Assembly: GCF_014174255.1 (NCBI RefSeq)
Contig: NZ_JABEQJ010000028.1
Location: forward strand, 1-64,000
Length of the DNA stretch: 64,000 bases
Direction of reading: 5' to 3'
Origin: Gluconacetobacter sacchari
GTDB taxonomy: Bacteria; Pseudomonadota; Alphaproteobacteria; Acetobacterales; Acetobacteraceae
Below, one piece after another: positions 53,432 through 62,240 of the stretch. Both the position numbers and the translations under genes were made by a program. The notes under the pieces were generated by a model that ran no database searches, had not been told where the DNA came from, and worked only from the letters and a program-made list of their open reading frames with translations. Positions within the stretch are counted from its first letter, which is position 1. Each line of letters begins with the position of its first letter.

Positions 53432-54547
53432 ATGTCCACGATTTCGCGCCCGGTGTTCGACCTGCCTTCGGAACGCGGCGGCAAGGATTTCGGCATTTTC
53501 ATGCCCATCGCCAATGGCGGGTGGATCCTGTCGACGACGGCGCCGGAAATCGACGGCTCCTACGCCTATAACCGCCGCGCCGCCCTGCTGGCCGACGAGA
53601 TCGGGCTGGACTTCATCATGTCGATGGCCAAGTTTCGCGGCTATGGCGGCACCACCCGCCAATGGGACGTCTCGCTGGATTCCACGGTGCTGATGAGCGC
53701 GCTGGCCGCGCAGACCAGGCGGGTGAAGGTCTGGACGACCTTCCAGACCCTGCTGCACAATCCTGCCGTCGTCGCCAAGATGATCGCGACGCTGGACCAG
53801 GTCAGCAACGGCCGCGCCGGGCTGAACGTCGTCCCCGGCGCGTTCCGGGACGAATTCGCGCAGATGGGCGCATGGCCGGAAACGCTGGGCCACGACGCCC
53901 GCTACGACTATGCAGACGAATGGATGGAGGCGGTGCGCCGCCTATGGACCGAGGAGAGCGTCACGCTCGACGGACGCTATATCCATCTCGCGGACTGCGC
54001 GTCCGACCCGAAGCCGGTCCAGACGCCGCGGCCCTTCGTGGTCGCCGCCGGCCAGTCGGGGAAAGGCATGGATTTCGCCATCCGCCATACCGACGCCCTG
54101 TTCATCGGCGGCCGGGACGATGCCGAAATGCGCGCCATCAGCCGAGGCGCCAAGCAGAAGGCGCGGGCCGCCGGGCGGCGCCTGCGCACCTATGCCATGG
54201 CGATCATCGTGCAGGGCGAAACCGACGAAGCGGCCGAGGCGATGATGGACACGTTCCGCGACGGCTTCGACGAGGAAGGGTTCCGTAACATGATGCGGGC
54301 CTATGGCATGATCGATGCCGAAATCGGCAAGGAAAACGCCATGACGGCCCGCGCGCGCAGCGGCTTCATGGCGCCCCATATCGCGGGGTCCGCCGGCACG
54401 GTCGTCGCGCGCATCCAGCAGGTGATCGACGATGCCGACCTGGACGGCCTGATGCTGATCTTCCCCGATTACGAACGCGGGCTCACGGCGCTGGCCGCGG
54501 ACGTGCTGCCGGCGCTGCGCGCCCGCTACGGCGGATCGGCGGCATGA
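53432..54547 (+). CDS. RutA-like flavin-dependent monooxygenase (LLM class)
   Basis: A 371-residue luciferase-like monooxygenase. The N-terminal FGIFMPIANGGWILSTTAPE and DFIMSMAKFRGYGGTTRQWD closely follow RutA, which opens the uracil ring between N3 and C4 using FMNH2 and O2. Further motifs are GRAGLNVVPGAFRDEFAQMG and FVVAAGQSGKGMDFA. The start at 53432 follows GAGAGGAA. No flavin reductase gene is close, so a housekeeping reductase must supply FMNH2. It heads an operon with an M20-type hydrolase (4-bp overlap), a TauD protein and a Rieske oxygenase. Ring-opening or oxidative amide cleavage of an N-heterocycle is the likely reaction type. Confidence 0.88.
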   Translation: MSTISRPVFDLPSERGGKDFGIFMPIANGGWILSTTAPEIDGSYAYNRRAALLADEIGLDFIMSMAKFRGYGGTTRQWDVSLDSTVLMSALAAQTRRVKVWTTFQTLLHNPAVVAKMIATLDQVSNGRAGLNVVPGAFRDEFAQMGAWPETLGHDARYDYADEWMEAVRRLWTEESVTLDGRYIHLADCASDPKPVQTPRPFVVAAGQSGKGMDFAIRHTDALFIGGRDDAEMRAISRGAKQKARAAGRRLRTYAMAIIVQGETDEAAEAMMDTFRDGFDEEGFRNMMRAYGMIDAEIGKENAMTARARSGFMAPHIAGSAGTVVARIQQVIDDADLDGLMLIFPDYERGLTALAADVLPALRARYGGSAA

Positions 54548-55833
54548 CGGACGCGCTGGGACACCGCCTCGACGCCCTGATGGATCGCGAGGCGCTGCGG
54601 CGGCTCGTGCTGGAACTCTGCGCCATCCCCGCGCCCCAGGGGCAGGAACAGGCGGCCGGCGCCTATGTCGAACGCTGGATGGCGCGCGAGGGCCTGCGTC
54701 CGCGCCGCGTCGCCGCCGTGCCGGACCGCTTCCACGTCGTCGGCTGCCTGGGCGGCCATGCGCCGGCCCAGGACGGCGCGCGCGACCTGCTGATCGCCGC
54801 GCACCTCGATACCGAGGGCGGACTGCCAGCCGAAGAGGCCCGCTGGTGCGTGCCGCCGGACGCGGCGCCCGAGGAGCCGGTCGCCGAGCGTGACGGCGTG
54901 TTCACCGGCGCCGCCGTCGCCAACGATCGCGGTCCGATGGCCTGTTTCCTGATGGCCGCGACGCTGATCCGCGCGGCCGGCATCCGGCTGGCCGGCCGGT
55001 TCCACCTGGCCGCCTGCCCCGGCGAGATCGGGCCGGACCCGATCGACGGCCACCAGGGCGTGGCCCGGTCGGGCAAGGATGTCGGCGCCGCCTACCTGCT
55101 GGCCAATGGCGGCGTCGCGCCCGATTTCATGATCGCGGCGGAAGGCACCGATTTCGCGGTGACGACCCAGGGCGCCGGCTACGCCATCTTCCGCATCGAC
55201 CTGTACGGCACGCAGGTCTTCACCCCCCTGTTCGATGCGACCCGGCCGCTGGCCGGACACCCCAATCCGATCTACCGGCTGGGCGAGACCATCGCGCGAC
55301 TTCACGCCTGGGCCCCCGATTTCGAGCGCCGCCATCGCTACGAAACGCGCTGGGGGACCACGATTCCCAAGGTGCAGATCGGCGCGGTGCGGGGCGGACT
55401 GCCCCACGCCATCGGCGGGGGGACGGGTGTCTGCGCGCTCTATGTCGAAGTCGGGCTGTCGGCCGTGGACCGCGTCCAGGACGTCCGGCGCGAGATCGCG
55501 GCCGTCCTGGAGGGAACCGGGCCGCACGACCTGACCTGCGTCGCCTACCGTCAGGGCGGCATGGCCGACGAAGCCGCCGTGGCGCCGCTGCTCGACGCCA
55601 TCGCCACCGCCAGTCAGGGCGTATGCGGCACGGGGCTGGCGGTCGCCGACCCGGTCTATGCCTCGATGTGGCGCGACCATAACGTCTTCAACCGCGCCGG
55701 CATTCCATCGGCCACGTTCGGGCCGCGCCGCTGGCGCCCGACGCTGGACGATTTCGCGACCGCAACATTGCTCTACGCTCGCATTGCAATCGCGATCTGC
55801 GGCGTCACACCCGACACGGAGCCTGCCCGATGA
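54544..55833 (+). CDS. M20-type zinc amidohydrolase
   Basis: A 429-residue dinuclear-zinc hydrolase of the ArgE/DapE/M20 group. Metal-site elements are LLIAAHLDTEGG (about 86), AVANDRGPMACFL (about 125), ACPGEIGPD (about 160) and a late DHNVFNRAGIPSATFGPR (His about 378). Such enzymes deacylate N-acyl amino acids or cleave carbamoyl or amide bonds. It overlaps the RutA-like gene (ATGA) and the next TauD gene (ATGA), so it is tightly coupled to both. It may hydrolyse the amide made by ring opening. Confidence 0.85.
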   Translation: MTDALGHRLDALMDREALRRLVLELCAIPAPQGQEQAAGAYVERWMAREGLRPRRVAAVPDRFHVVGCLGGHAPAQDGARDLLIAAHLDTEGGLPAEEARWCVPPDAAPEEPVAERDGVFTGAAVANDRGPMACFLMAATLIRAAGIRLAGRFHLAACPGEIGPDPIDGHQGVARSGKDVGAAYLLANGGVAPDFMIAAEGTDFAVTTQGAGYAIFRIDLYGTQVFTPLFDATRPLAGHPNPIYRLGETIARLHAWAPDFERRHRYETRWGTTIPKVQIGAVRGGLPHAIGGGTGVCALYVEVGLSAVDRVQDVRREIAAVLEGTGPHDLTCVAYRQGGMADEAAVAPLLDAIATASQGVCGTGLAVADPVYASMWRDHNVFNRAGIPSATFGPRRWRPTLDDFATATLLYARIAIAICGVTPDTEPAR

Positions 55834-56654
55834 ATGCGACCTGTCTCGAAGGCGGCGTCATCGTCCGCCCCGTAACGGCGCGGATCGGCGCCGAGATCGA
55901 CGGCGTGGACCTGACGCGGCCCCTGGCGGAGCCCACGCTGCGCGGCCTGCGCGACGCGCTACTGCGCCATCAGGTGATCTTTTTCCGCGACCAGCCGATC
56001 ACGCATCACGATCATCTGCGCCTCGGCCGCGCCTTCGGCACGCTGGCGATCCATTCGGGGGTGCCCGGCCTGCCCGACCATCCGGAGATCGTCGCCATCC
56101 AGGCCGACGAAAACTCCCGCTACGTGGCCGGCGAAAACTGGCATTCGGACCTGTCGTGCAATGCCGAACCGCCGATGGGCAGCATCCTGGCCATGAAGGT
56201 GGTGCCCGACTATGGCGGCGATACCTGCTTCGCCTCGATGTATGCCGCCTATGACGCGCTGTCGGAACCGATGCGCCATTTCCTCGACGGCCTGACGGCC
56301 ATCCATGACGGCGAGCACGTCTATCGCCCGATCGTCGGGCCGAACGGCCAGACCTTTCCGTGCAGCGAACATCCGGTCGTGCGCACCCATCCGGAAACCG
56401 GGCGCCGCTGCCTGTTCGTGAATCCCTCCTACACCACGCGGATTCCCCAGCTTTCGAAGCTGGAGAGCGACGCGGTGCTGGCCATGCTCTACCGGCACTG
56501 CATGGCGGCCGATTTCCAGGTGCGTTTCCGCTGGCGGCCCGATTCGATCGCCTTCTGGGACAATCGCTGCACCCAGCATCAGGCCATCTGGGATTATTTC
56601 CCGCAGGTTCGCTCGGGTTTCCGCGTCACCATCGCCGGCGACAGACCTTCCTGA
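55830..56654 (+). CDS. TauD/TfdA-family 2-oxoglutarate dioxygenase (copy 3)
   Basis: A 274-residue Fe(II)/2-oxoglutarate dioxygenase. HxD is in ENWHSDLSCNAEPPM (about 106), the distal His in CTQHQAIWDYFPQ and the Arg in SGFRVTIAGDRP. It is closer to classical TauD (IGAEIDGVDLTRPLAEPTLR) than copies 1 and 2. Start overlaps the M20 stop by 4 bp. It is part of the RutA-like operon; the substrate is unknown. Confidence 0.91.
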   Translation: MNATCLEGGVIVRPVTARIGAEIDGVDLTRPLAEPTLRGLRDALLRHQVIFFRDQPITHHDHLRLGRAFGTLAIHSGVPGLPDHPEIVAIQADENSRYVAGENWHSDLSCNAEPPMGSILAMKVVPDYGGDTCFASMYAAYDALSEPMRHFLDGLTAIHDGEHVYRPIVGPNGQTFPCSEHPVVRTHPETGRRCLFVNPSYTTRIPQLSKLESDAVLAMLYRHCMAADFQVRFRWRPDSIAFWDNRCTQHQAIWDYFPQVRSGFRVTIAGDRPS

Positions 56655-56703
56655 TCCTCTCATCCCCTTTTCGATCCGGACCCTCTTGCGACCTGGAGTG
56701 ACG

Positions 56704-57894
56704 ATGACCAGCCCCTCCTTCGACGATGCCCTGTTCGACGCCATGGAAAGCTCCATCCGTCCCACGGAACAGGCCGAAAGCCTGCCGCCGCTCTGCTACA
56801 CCGATGCCGCCTTCTATGCGTTTGAAAAGGAGGCGATCTTCGCGAGGGAATGGCTGTGCGTCGGCCGCGAATCCTGGGCCGCCGCCCCGGGCGATTATTT
56901 CACCTCCTTCATCGCCGACGAACCCATCCTGGTCGCGCGCGGCCGCGACGGCGTGCTGCGCGCCATGTCCAGCGTCTGCCAGCATCGTGCCATGCTGGTC
57001 GCCGAAGGCAGCGGCACCACCCGCGCCTTCGTCTGCCCCTATCACCACTGGACCTACGCGCTGGACGGCGCGCTGGCATCCGCGCCGGCGATGGAACGGT
57101 CCTGCGACTTCCGCAAGGAGGATTTCGGCCTGCCGCGCTTCGCCCTGGAAATCTGGGAAGGGTTCGTCTTCATCAATTTCGACCGCGATGCCGCGCCGCT
57201 GGCGCCGCGCCTGGCCGGTATCTCGGACATCCTGCGCGGCTACGACCTGGCCCATGCCGAAGGGGACAGGCCAGGGCAGGAACAGCGCTATCCATGGAAC
57301 TGGAAAGTGATGTTCGAAAACAACAATGACGGCTACCATGCCAGCAAGCTCCACCAGGGGCCGCTGCATGATTTCATTCCCAGCGAACTGGCCGAATTCC
57401 CCGACGACCTGCCCGCCGATACCGCCGGCTATTATCGCACCAACCGCACGCTGCACCCCGATGCCAGCTTCAACGCCACGCAGCGCGCCGTGCTTCCGGT
57501 CTTTCCCGCGCTGAGCGCGGAGGAACGCCACCGCATGGTCTTCGCCAACATCCCGCCCACGCTGTCCCTGGTCATGACCGCGGACAGCGTGATCTACCTG
57601 ATCCTGCGCGCCGACGGGCCGGAAAGCCATCGCGTCGACCAGGGCGTCCTGACCGCGCCGGGCGCGGCCGCCGACCCCGCCTTCCGGCAGAAGATGGCGA
57701 TGGGCATGCTCGCCGCCGGCGAGATCATCGAACAGGACCTGCATGTCGACGCGCTGGTGCAGGTCGGCCTGCGATCCCGCCATGCGCCGCGCGGGCGCTA
57801 CTCCTGGCAGGAGGGCGCGCAGCGCCTGTTCAATACCTGGCTGGTCCCCCGCTACCGCAGCGCGTGGCGCCGGGTAGCGACCGGCGCAGGCTGA
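56704..57894 (+). CDS. Rieske non-heme iron oxygenase, alpha subunit
   Basis: A 396-residue oxygenase. The Rieske cluster is CQHRAML-n-CPYHHWTY (about 94-117). The mononuclear iron site is in ENNNDGYHASKLHQG (about 205-220), with a late Asp/Glu ligand expected near the C-terminal HVDALVQ region. The overall type is that of the GbcA/CntA-like enzymes that demethylate betaines or hydroxylate next to a quaternary nitrogen. Electrons would come from the reductase at 61264. The start at 56704 is preferred to an upstream in-frame GTG at 56686. It closes the RutA-like operon. Confidence 0.9.
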   Translation: MTSPSFDDALFDAMESSIRPTEQAESLPPLCYTDAAFYAFEKEAIFAREWLCVGRESWAAAPGDYFTSFIADEPILVARGRDGVLRAMSSVCQHRAMLVAEGSGTTRAFVCPYHHWTYALDGALASAPAMERSCDFRKEDFGLPRFALEIWEGFVFINFDRDAAPLAPRLAGISDILRGYDLAHAEGDRPGQEQRYPWNWKVMFENNNDGYHASKLHQGPLHDFIPSELAEFPDDLPADTAGYYRTNRTLHPDASFNATQRAVLPVFPALSAEERHRMVFANIPPTLSLVMTADSVIYLILRADGPESHRVDQGVLTAPGAAADPAFRQKMAMGMLAAGEIIEQDLHVDALVQVGLRSRHAPRGRYSWQEGAQRLFNTWLVPRYRSAWRRVATGAG

Positions 57895-58061
57895 CATTGC
57901 GCATTCGGAACAGACCCGGTCCCCGCCGGACAAGATCGCGCGGGGGGAGGCGACTAGCCTCGTCGGGATCGGCCGGGCTTGTGGCGCGTCGCGGGCACGT
58001 CCCATGATGCCGACCAGGCCGGTCCGGACAATCCGCCTGCTCGCCACCTGGGAGTTGTGCT

Positions 58062-59321
58062 ATGCCTCTCGCCGCCTTCAACGCGGATCGTGACGTCGTG
58101 ATCCCTCAGAGCGGCACGGATGCCGCGCGCGCGGGCCCCTCGGCGCTTCGGCGCGTTCTGGTGCTCGCCGCCCTCACGGCGCTCTATTTCTCGCTCATGG
58201 CCGGTTCGTTCAACGCGCTGGGCGTGGTGCTGCCGGCGATGGTCGCTGCCCTGCACCTGAACTGGAGCGACGCGGGCTTCGGCTTCACCCTGCTGGGCCT
58301 GGCCTGCGGCCTGACCAGCCCGCTGCCGGCGTTGCTGATCCGGCGCTTCGGCATCGTGGCCACGCTGGGGCTGGCGAGCCTCCTCATGGCGGGCGGCTTT
58401 TCCCTGCTGGCCACGGCGACGGACGTGTTCGGATATGATGCCGGGACGCTGCTGGTGGGCTGCGCCTTCACCATCGGCGGCACGGTACCCGGCACCTATG
58501 TCGTCGCCAATCTGTTCGCGCAATCCAGCCGCCCGATGGGCATCTATTTCGGCCTCGGCGGGCTGGGCTCCATCATGGGGCCGCTATTCTATCTCGCCCT
58601 CGATCACCTGTTCCACGCCTGGCGGCCCTTCTGGTGGTTCTGCGCCATCATGACGGGCGTGTGCGGCGCGGCGGCGGCGGTCGCGGTGCGGGGCCTGCGC
58701 TTCGACCACGCGCATGACGATGCGATCAGGGCCGTCGGCTGGCCGGCGCGCGCCGCCTTCCTGTCCCCGGCCTTCTGGGTGATCGTGGCGGCCTATACCG
58801 GCTGCCTGGCCATCAACACGACGCTGCACGGCTTCGCCGTCCAGCATTTTACCGAACACGGGCTGTCGTCGTCCCACGCGGCCGAACTGATGTCGCTGGT
58901 CGCCCTGCTCGGGGCGGGGGGATCGCTGCTGGCCGGCGAGGCCGGACGCAGCGTCGGCGCGCGTGCCCTGACCGTGACCGCCACGGTGGCGATGGCGGTC
59001 GCGGCGCTGGATCTCACTTTGCCCCAGAGCGCCGTCACCCTGGGCCTGTTCATCGCCGCCATGGGGCTGGGGGTCGGCCTGTCCTACGTGGCCAGCGCCA
59101 TGCTGCTGCTCGATTATTTCGGCACGCGCTACAATCTGGAACTCTACGCGACCATGTGCCTGGTTTCGACCGTGGCCGCGTTCGGGCCGTGGCTGGGCGG
59201 CCTCGTCCATGACGGCACCGGGGGCTTCCGCCCGATTTTCGTGGCGCTGGGCGCGCTCGGCGTGCTGTTGAGCCTCGCGGTCGCGTCCCTGCGCCGCCCG
59301 CGCCTGCGGCAGGGCGCATGA
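58062..59321 (+). CDS. MFS transporter, 12 predicted membrane segments
   Basis: A 419-residue major facilitator with evenly spaced hydrophobic segments and a cytoplasmic N-terminus of about 35 residues. Segment 1 begins VLVLAALTALYFSLMAGSF, followed by the MFS loop region LLIRRFGIVATLGL. It is likely an importer or exporter of the cluster's substrate or product. It overlaps the next isochorismatase-type gene by 4 bp (ATGA), giving functional linkage. GGGAG precedes the ATG. Confidence 0.87.
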   Translation: MPLAAFNADRDVVIPQSGTDAARAGPSALRRVLVLAALTALYFSLMAGSFNALGVVLPAMVAALHLNWSDAGFGFTLLGLACGLTSPLPALLIRRFGIVATLGLASLLMAGGFSLLATATDVFGYDAGTLLVGCAFTIGGTVPGTYVVANLFAQSSRPMGIYFGLGGLGSIMGPLFYLALDHLFHAWRPFWWFCAIMTGVCGAAAAVAVRGLRFDHAHDDAIRAVGWPARAAFLSPAFWVIVAAYTGCLAINTTLHGFAVQHFTEHGLSSSHAAELMSLVALLGAGGSLLAGEAGRSVGARALTVTATVAMAVAALDLTLPQSAVTLGLFIAAMGLGVGLSYVASAMLLLDYFGTRYNLELYATMCLVSTVAAFGPWLGGLVHDGTGGFRPIFVALGALGVLLSLAVASLRRPRLRQGA

Positions 59322-59944
59322 TCCCCCTGGCCCAGGCGATCGCGCCCGTCCGCGCCGCGTTGCTGGTGATCGACATCCAGAACGATTTCGGGGCGCCCGG
59401 CTTCGCCATGGCGCAGGCCGGCATGGACCTGCCGCCGGTCGAAGCCGCCATTACCCGGACCGAGGCACTGCTCGCCGCCGCGCGGGCCGCCGGCGTCGCG
59501 TGCGGCTTCGTCCGCGTGGTCACCCGGCCCGAGACCGATACCCGCGCCCTGAAGCGCTTCATGGCGCGCCAGGGCATGCCGGAGGCGATGGCGATCTGCC
59601 GTCACGGAACCGAGGGCGCGGCCTATTACCGCGTCGCGCCCCGGGCGGGAGACATCGAAATCGAGAAAACCCTCTACAGTGCCTTCGTCGGCACCGACCT
59701 GGAAGCGCGCCTCCACGCGGCCGGCATCGAGACGGTCGTGCTGTGCGGACTGACGACCGATTGCTGCGTCGACTCCACGGCACGCGATGCCTTCCACAAG
59801 GATTTCGACGTGTTCATCGCCCGCGACGCCTGCGCGGCGTTCGACAGCCGGACGCATGAGAACGCCCTGGCCATCCTGGCCGCGCACAGTGCGACGCCGG
59901 TTTCGACCGACGATATCATCGCGGCCTGGACACCGGCGCCGTAG
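59318..59944 (+). CDS. Isochorismatase-family cysteine hydrolase (second in supercluster)
   Basis: A 208-residue amidohydrolase. The triad is Asp in LLVIDIQNDFGAPGF (about 22), Lys in IEIEKTLYSAFVGTDLEA and Cys in CGLTTDCCVDSTARDA. It is shorter than the 42025 protein and closer to N-carbamoyl or nicotinamidase-like hydrolases. It is translationally coupled to the MFS transporter and converges with the formamidase gene. Amide, ureide or carbamoyl hydrolysis is likely; the substrate is unknown. Confidence 0.88.
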   Translation: MIPLAQAIAPVRAALLVIDIQNDFGAPGFAMAQAGMDLPPVEAAITRTEALLAAARAAGVACGFVRVVTRPETDTRALKRFMARQGMPEAMAICRHGTEGAAYYRVAPRAGDIEIEKTLYSAFVGTDLEARLHAAGIETVVLCGLTTDCCVDSTARDAFHKDFDVFIARDACAAFDSRTHENALAILAAHSATPVSTDDIIAAWTPAP

Positions 59945-59950
59945 GCCCCG

Positions 59951-61030
59951 TCACCGGCCCCCCGACCGTGGGGGCAGACTATCGCGCCGGATTTTCATAT
60001 GCGTGCCCACGGTGCCGTCGACCACCTGCGTGACGGCCAGGTCGCCCGACACCGACAGCAGCGAATAGGCATCGTCCGTCGACAGCCCGGCCTCCTTCAG
60101 CAGCGACAGCGTGTCCAGCGAGGCCTCGCGGGCCGCGGCATCCAGCGTGTCGCCGAAACCATGGACGATGAAATGGTCGGGCGTCTCCAGCAGCGGCGAG
60201 CGGAAGGTGAAATCGCGCCGCAGAATGACCTGGAACAGCACGTCGAGCGACGCCTCGATGGCCGTGCCGCTGATCTCGCCATCGCCCTGGCTGACATGCG
60301 GATCGCCGATCGAGAACAGTCCGCCATCGACCTGCACCTTGTAATACATGGTCGCCCCGGCGCCGATGCGCCAATTGTCGATGTTGCCGCCATGCAGCCC
60401 CGGCGGAATGGTGCTGACGCGCCCCATGGCATCCGGCGCCACCCCGGCGGTGCCCAGATGCGGGCGGATCGGCACGCGCACGCCCCGCAGGGCGGGCTGC
60501 CGGTCGCATTCGGGACAGTGGGTGATACGGCCGGGCACCAGGTATTTCTCGGCGACATCGTAGGCATAGACGGCCTCGGCGGTGTTCGTCGCCGGGTCCA
60601 GGCCATAGATCGTCACGCGCTCGCGCTCGCCCAGCTCGGCGTAGAGCTGCCCCCAGTGCGCCGCGAGGTTCGAGCCATAGCGAAAGCGCGGCGTCATCGC
60701 CAGATAGCGCACTTCGAGCATGTCGCCGGGGCGCGCGCCGCGCACGTGGATCGGGCCGGTCATCAGATGCACGCCCGGAAAGCGATCCGCCTCCGGCGTG
60801 TCGCGCCAGATCCGGTGCATGTCTTCATCCATCAGCAGGTCCGGATCGTCGCCGGCATGATGGGTCAACGCCTCGGCCTGGATCAGGTCGCCGGAATCGA
60901 CCGTCAGCGCCGGCGCCAGCGCCGCATCGAAATATCCCCAATGCGTGGTTCGCGGCGTGGCCTTCAGGTGATGCAGCGCCGAGGGCACGGCCAGCGGACG
61001 GTCGAAGCCGGCGTCACAGAACAGGGGCAT
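59951..61030 (-). CDS. Acetamidase/formamidase family amidase
   Basis: A 359-residue FmdA/AmdA-type amidase. Marker segments are GAGATMYYKVQVDGGLFSIG with DPHVSQGDGEISGTAIE (the conserved GDxH-QGxGE signature) and IPPGLHGGNIDN. These zinc enzymes hydrolyse formamide or acetamide to ammonia and acid. Formamide and N-alkylformamides are typical end products when formyl-carrying N-heterocycles are opened, so its place among ring-opening oxygenases is meaningful. It is transcribed toward the MFS-hydrolase pair. Confidence 0.9.
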   Translation of the reverse strand: MPLFCDAGFDRPLAVPSALHHLKATPRTTHWGYFDAALAPALTVDSGDLIQAEALTHHAGDDPDLLMDEDMHRIWRDTPEADRFPGVHLMTGPIHVRGARPGDMLEVRYLAMTPRFRYGSNLAAHWGQLYAELGERERVTIYGLDPATNTAEAVYAYDVAEKYLVPGRITHCPECDRQPALRGVRVPIRPHLGTAGVAPDAMGRVSTIPPGLHGGNIDNWRIGAGATMYYKVQVDGGLFSIGDPHVSQGDGEISGTAIEASLDVLFQVILRRDFTFRSPLLETPDHFIVHGFGDTLDAAAREASLDTLSLLKEAGLSTDDAYSLLSVSGDLAVTQVVDGTVGTHMKIRRDSLPPRSGGR

Positions 61031-61263
61031 GGATCGACGCTCCTCGATAATGGGCGAAGGACGGGCGCTCCGACATCGGAACGGTTCCAGATCGAACGAT
61101 CATAACGGCGTGCCCGGCATGGAGAATTGCGCCAGCGCGCCTCACTCCTTTCCCGGCGCGCACTTGGCGGCCGCCGACCTTGCCACGCGGCCCGCTCTCA
61201 TGATTTCCAGGCGGAACATGCCCGCCGATGACCGGCATCCGCCCCCGAACGCGCGAGCCCGCC

Positions 61264-62220
61264 ATGACCGACCCGACCCAGCCCATGCGCGTAACGATGC
61301 TGCGGCGCATGACGCCCGATATCCTCGCCGTGACCCTTGCCCCGGCAGAGGGGGCGGCACCCGCGCCGCCCCCCGCCGGCGCGCATGTCGACCTGCATAT
61401 CCCCCACCCCCAGGGCCCGCTGGTCCGCCAATACTCCCTGACCGGTCCCCCCGGACACCGCCCCTATGAACTGGCCGTACTGCGCGAAGCACACAGCCGG
61501 GGCGGATCGGCGTTTCTCCACGACCGGCTGGCGGTGGGCGACGTGCTGGCGGTCGGGCCGCCACGCAACCGCTTTCCGGCATGCGAGACCGCGGCCCATT
61601 CGATCCTGATCGCGGGTGGGATCGGGATCGCCCCGATCTGGTCGCTGGCGCAGCGCCTGACGCAATGCGGCCGGCCGTGGGAATTGCATTATGCGGCACG
61701 CGGCGCCGCGCAGGCCGCCTTCCTGCCCGCGTTGCTGGCGCAGGCACACGGCCGGGTGACGACCTGCTTCCGCGCGGACGGGCAGCCGCGCCTCGCCCTG
61801 TCCCGCCTCGCATCCGCCTGCGCCGCCGACACCCATGTCTATTGCTGCGGCCCCGCGCGCATGATGACCGATTTCGAGGCCGCGTTCGCGCATCTTCCCG
61901 CCGCCCAGCGCCATCGCGAGCATTTTACACCGGTCGCGCCGCCTGCCACCGAACAGGGTTTCGAACTCGTCCTGGCCCGCAGCCGCCGCACCCTCCAGGT
62001 CCCGCCGGGACGGACGATCCTGGAAACGGTGCGCGGAGCTGGAATCAGCGCCCCCTTTTCCTGCCAGGAGGGCGTGTGCGGCAAATGCGAGACCCGCGTG
62101 ATCGAAGGCATCGCCGATCATCGCGACAGCGTGCTGAGCCCGGCCGAGCACGCGCGCGGCGACACCATGATGATCTGCTGCTCCGGCGCGAAAAGCGGCC
62201 GCCTCGTACTCGACCTGTAG
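61264..62220 (+). CDS. Ferredoxin-NAD(P)H reductase of the Rieske oxygenase system
   Basis: A 318-residue reductase of the VanB/phthalate-dioxygenase-reductase type. It has an N-terminal flavin domain (RQYSLTG, the FMN/FAD-binding RxYS motif), an NAD domain (ILIAGGIGIAPI; YCCGPARMM) and a C-terminal plant-type [2Fe-2S] domain (CQEGVCGKC plus a late Cys in ICCSG). It passes electrons from NADH to the Rieske oxygenase at 56704. The start at 61264 is preferred over an upstream in-frame ATG at 61228. It is about 3.4 kb from its oxygenase and flanked by minus-strand genes. Confidence 0.92.
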   Translation: MTDPTQPMRVTMLRRMTPDILAVTLAPAEGAAPAPPPAGAHVDLHIPHPQGPLVRQYSLTGPPGHRPYELAVLREAHSRGGSAFLHDRLAVGDVLAVGPPRNRFPACETAAHSILIAGGIGIAPIWSLAQRLTQCGRPWELHYAARGAAQAAFLPALLAQAHGRVTTCFRADGQPRLALSRLASACAADTHVYCCGPARMMTDFEAAFAHLPAAQRHREHFTPVAPPATEQGFELVLARSRRTLQVPPGRTILETVRGAGISAPFSCQEGVCGKCETRVIEGIADHRDSVLSPAEHARGDTMMICCSGAKSGRLVLDL

Positions 62221-62240
62221 CGCGCCGGATCCGCCGTTCG

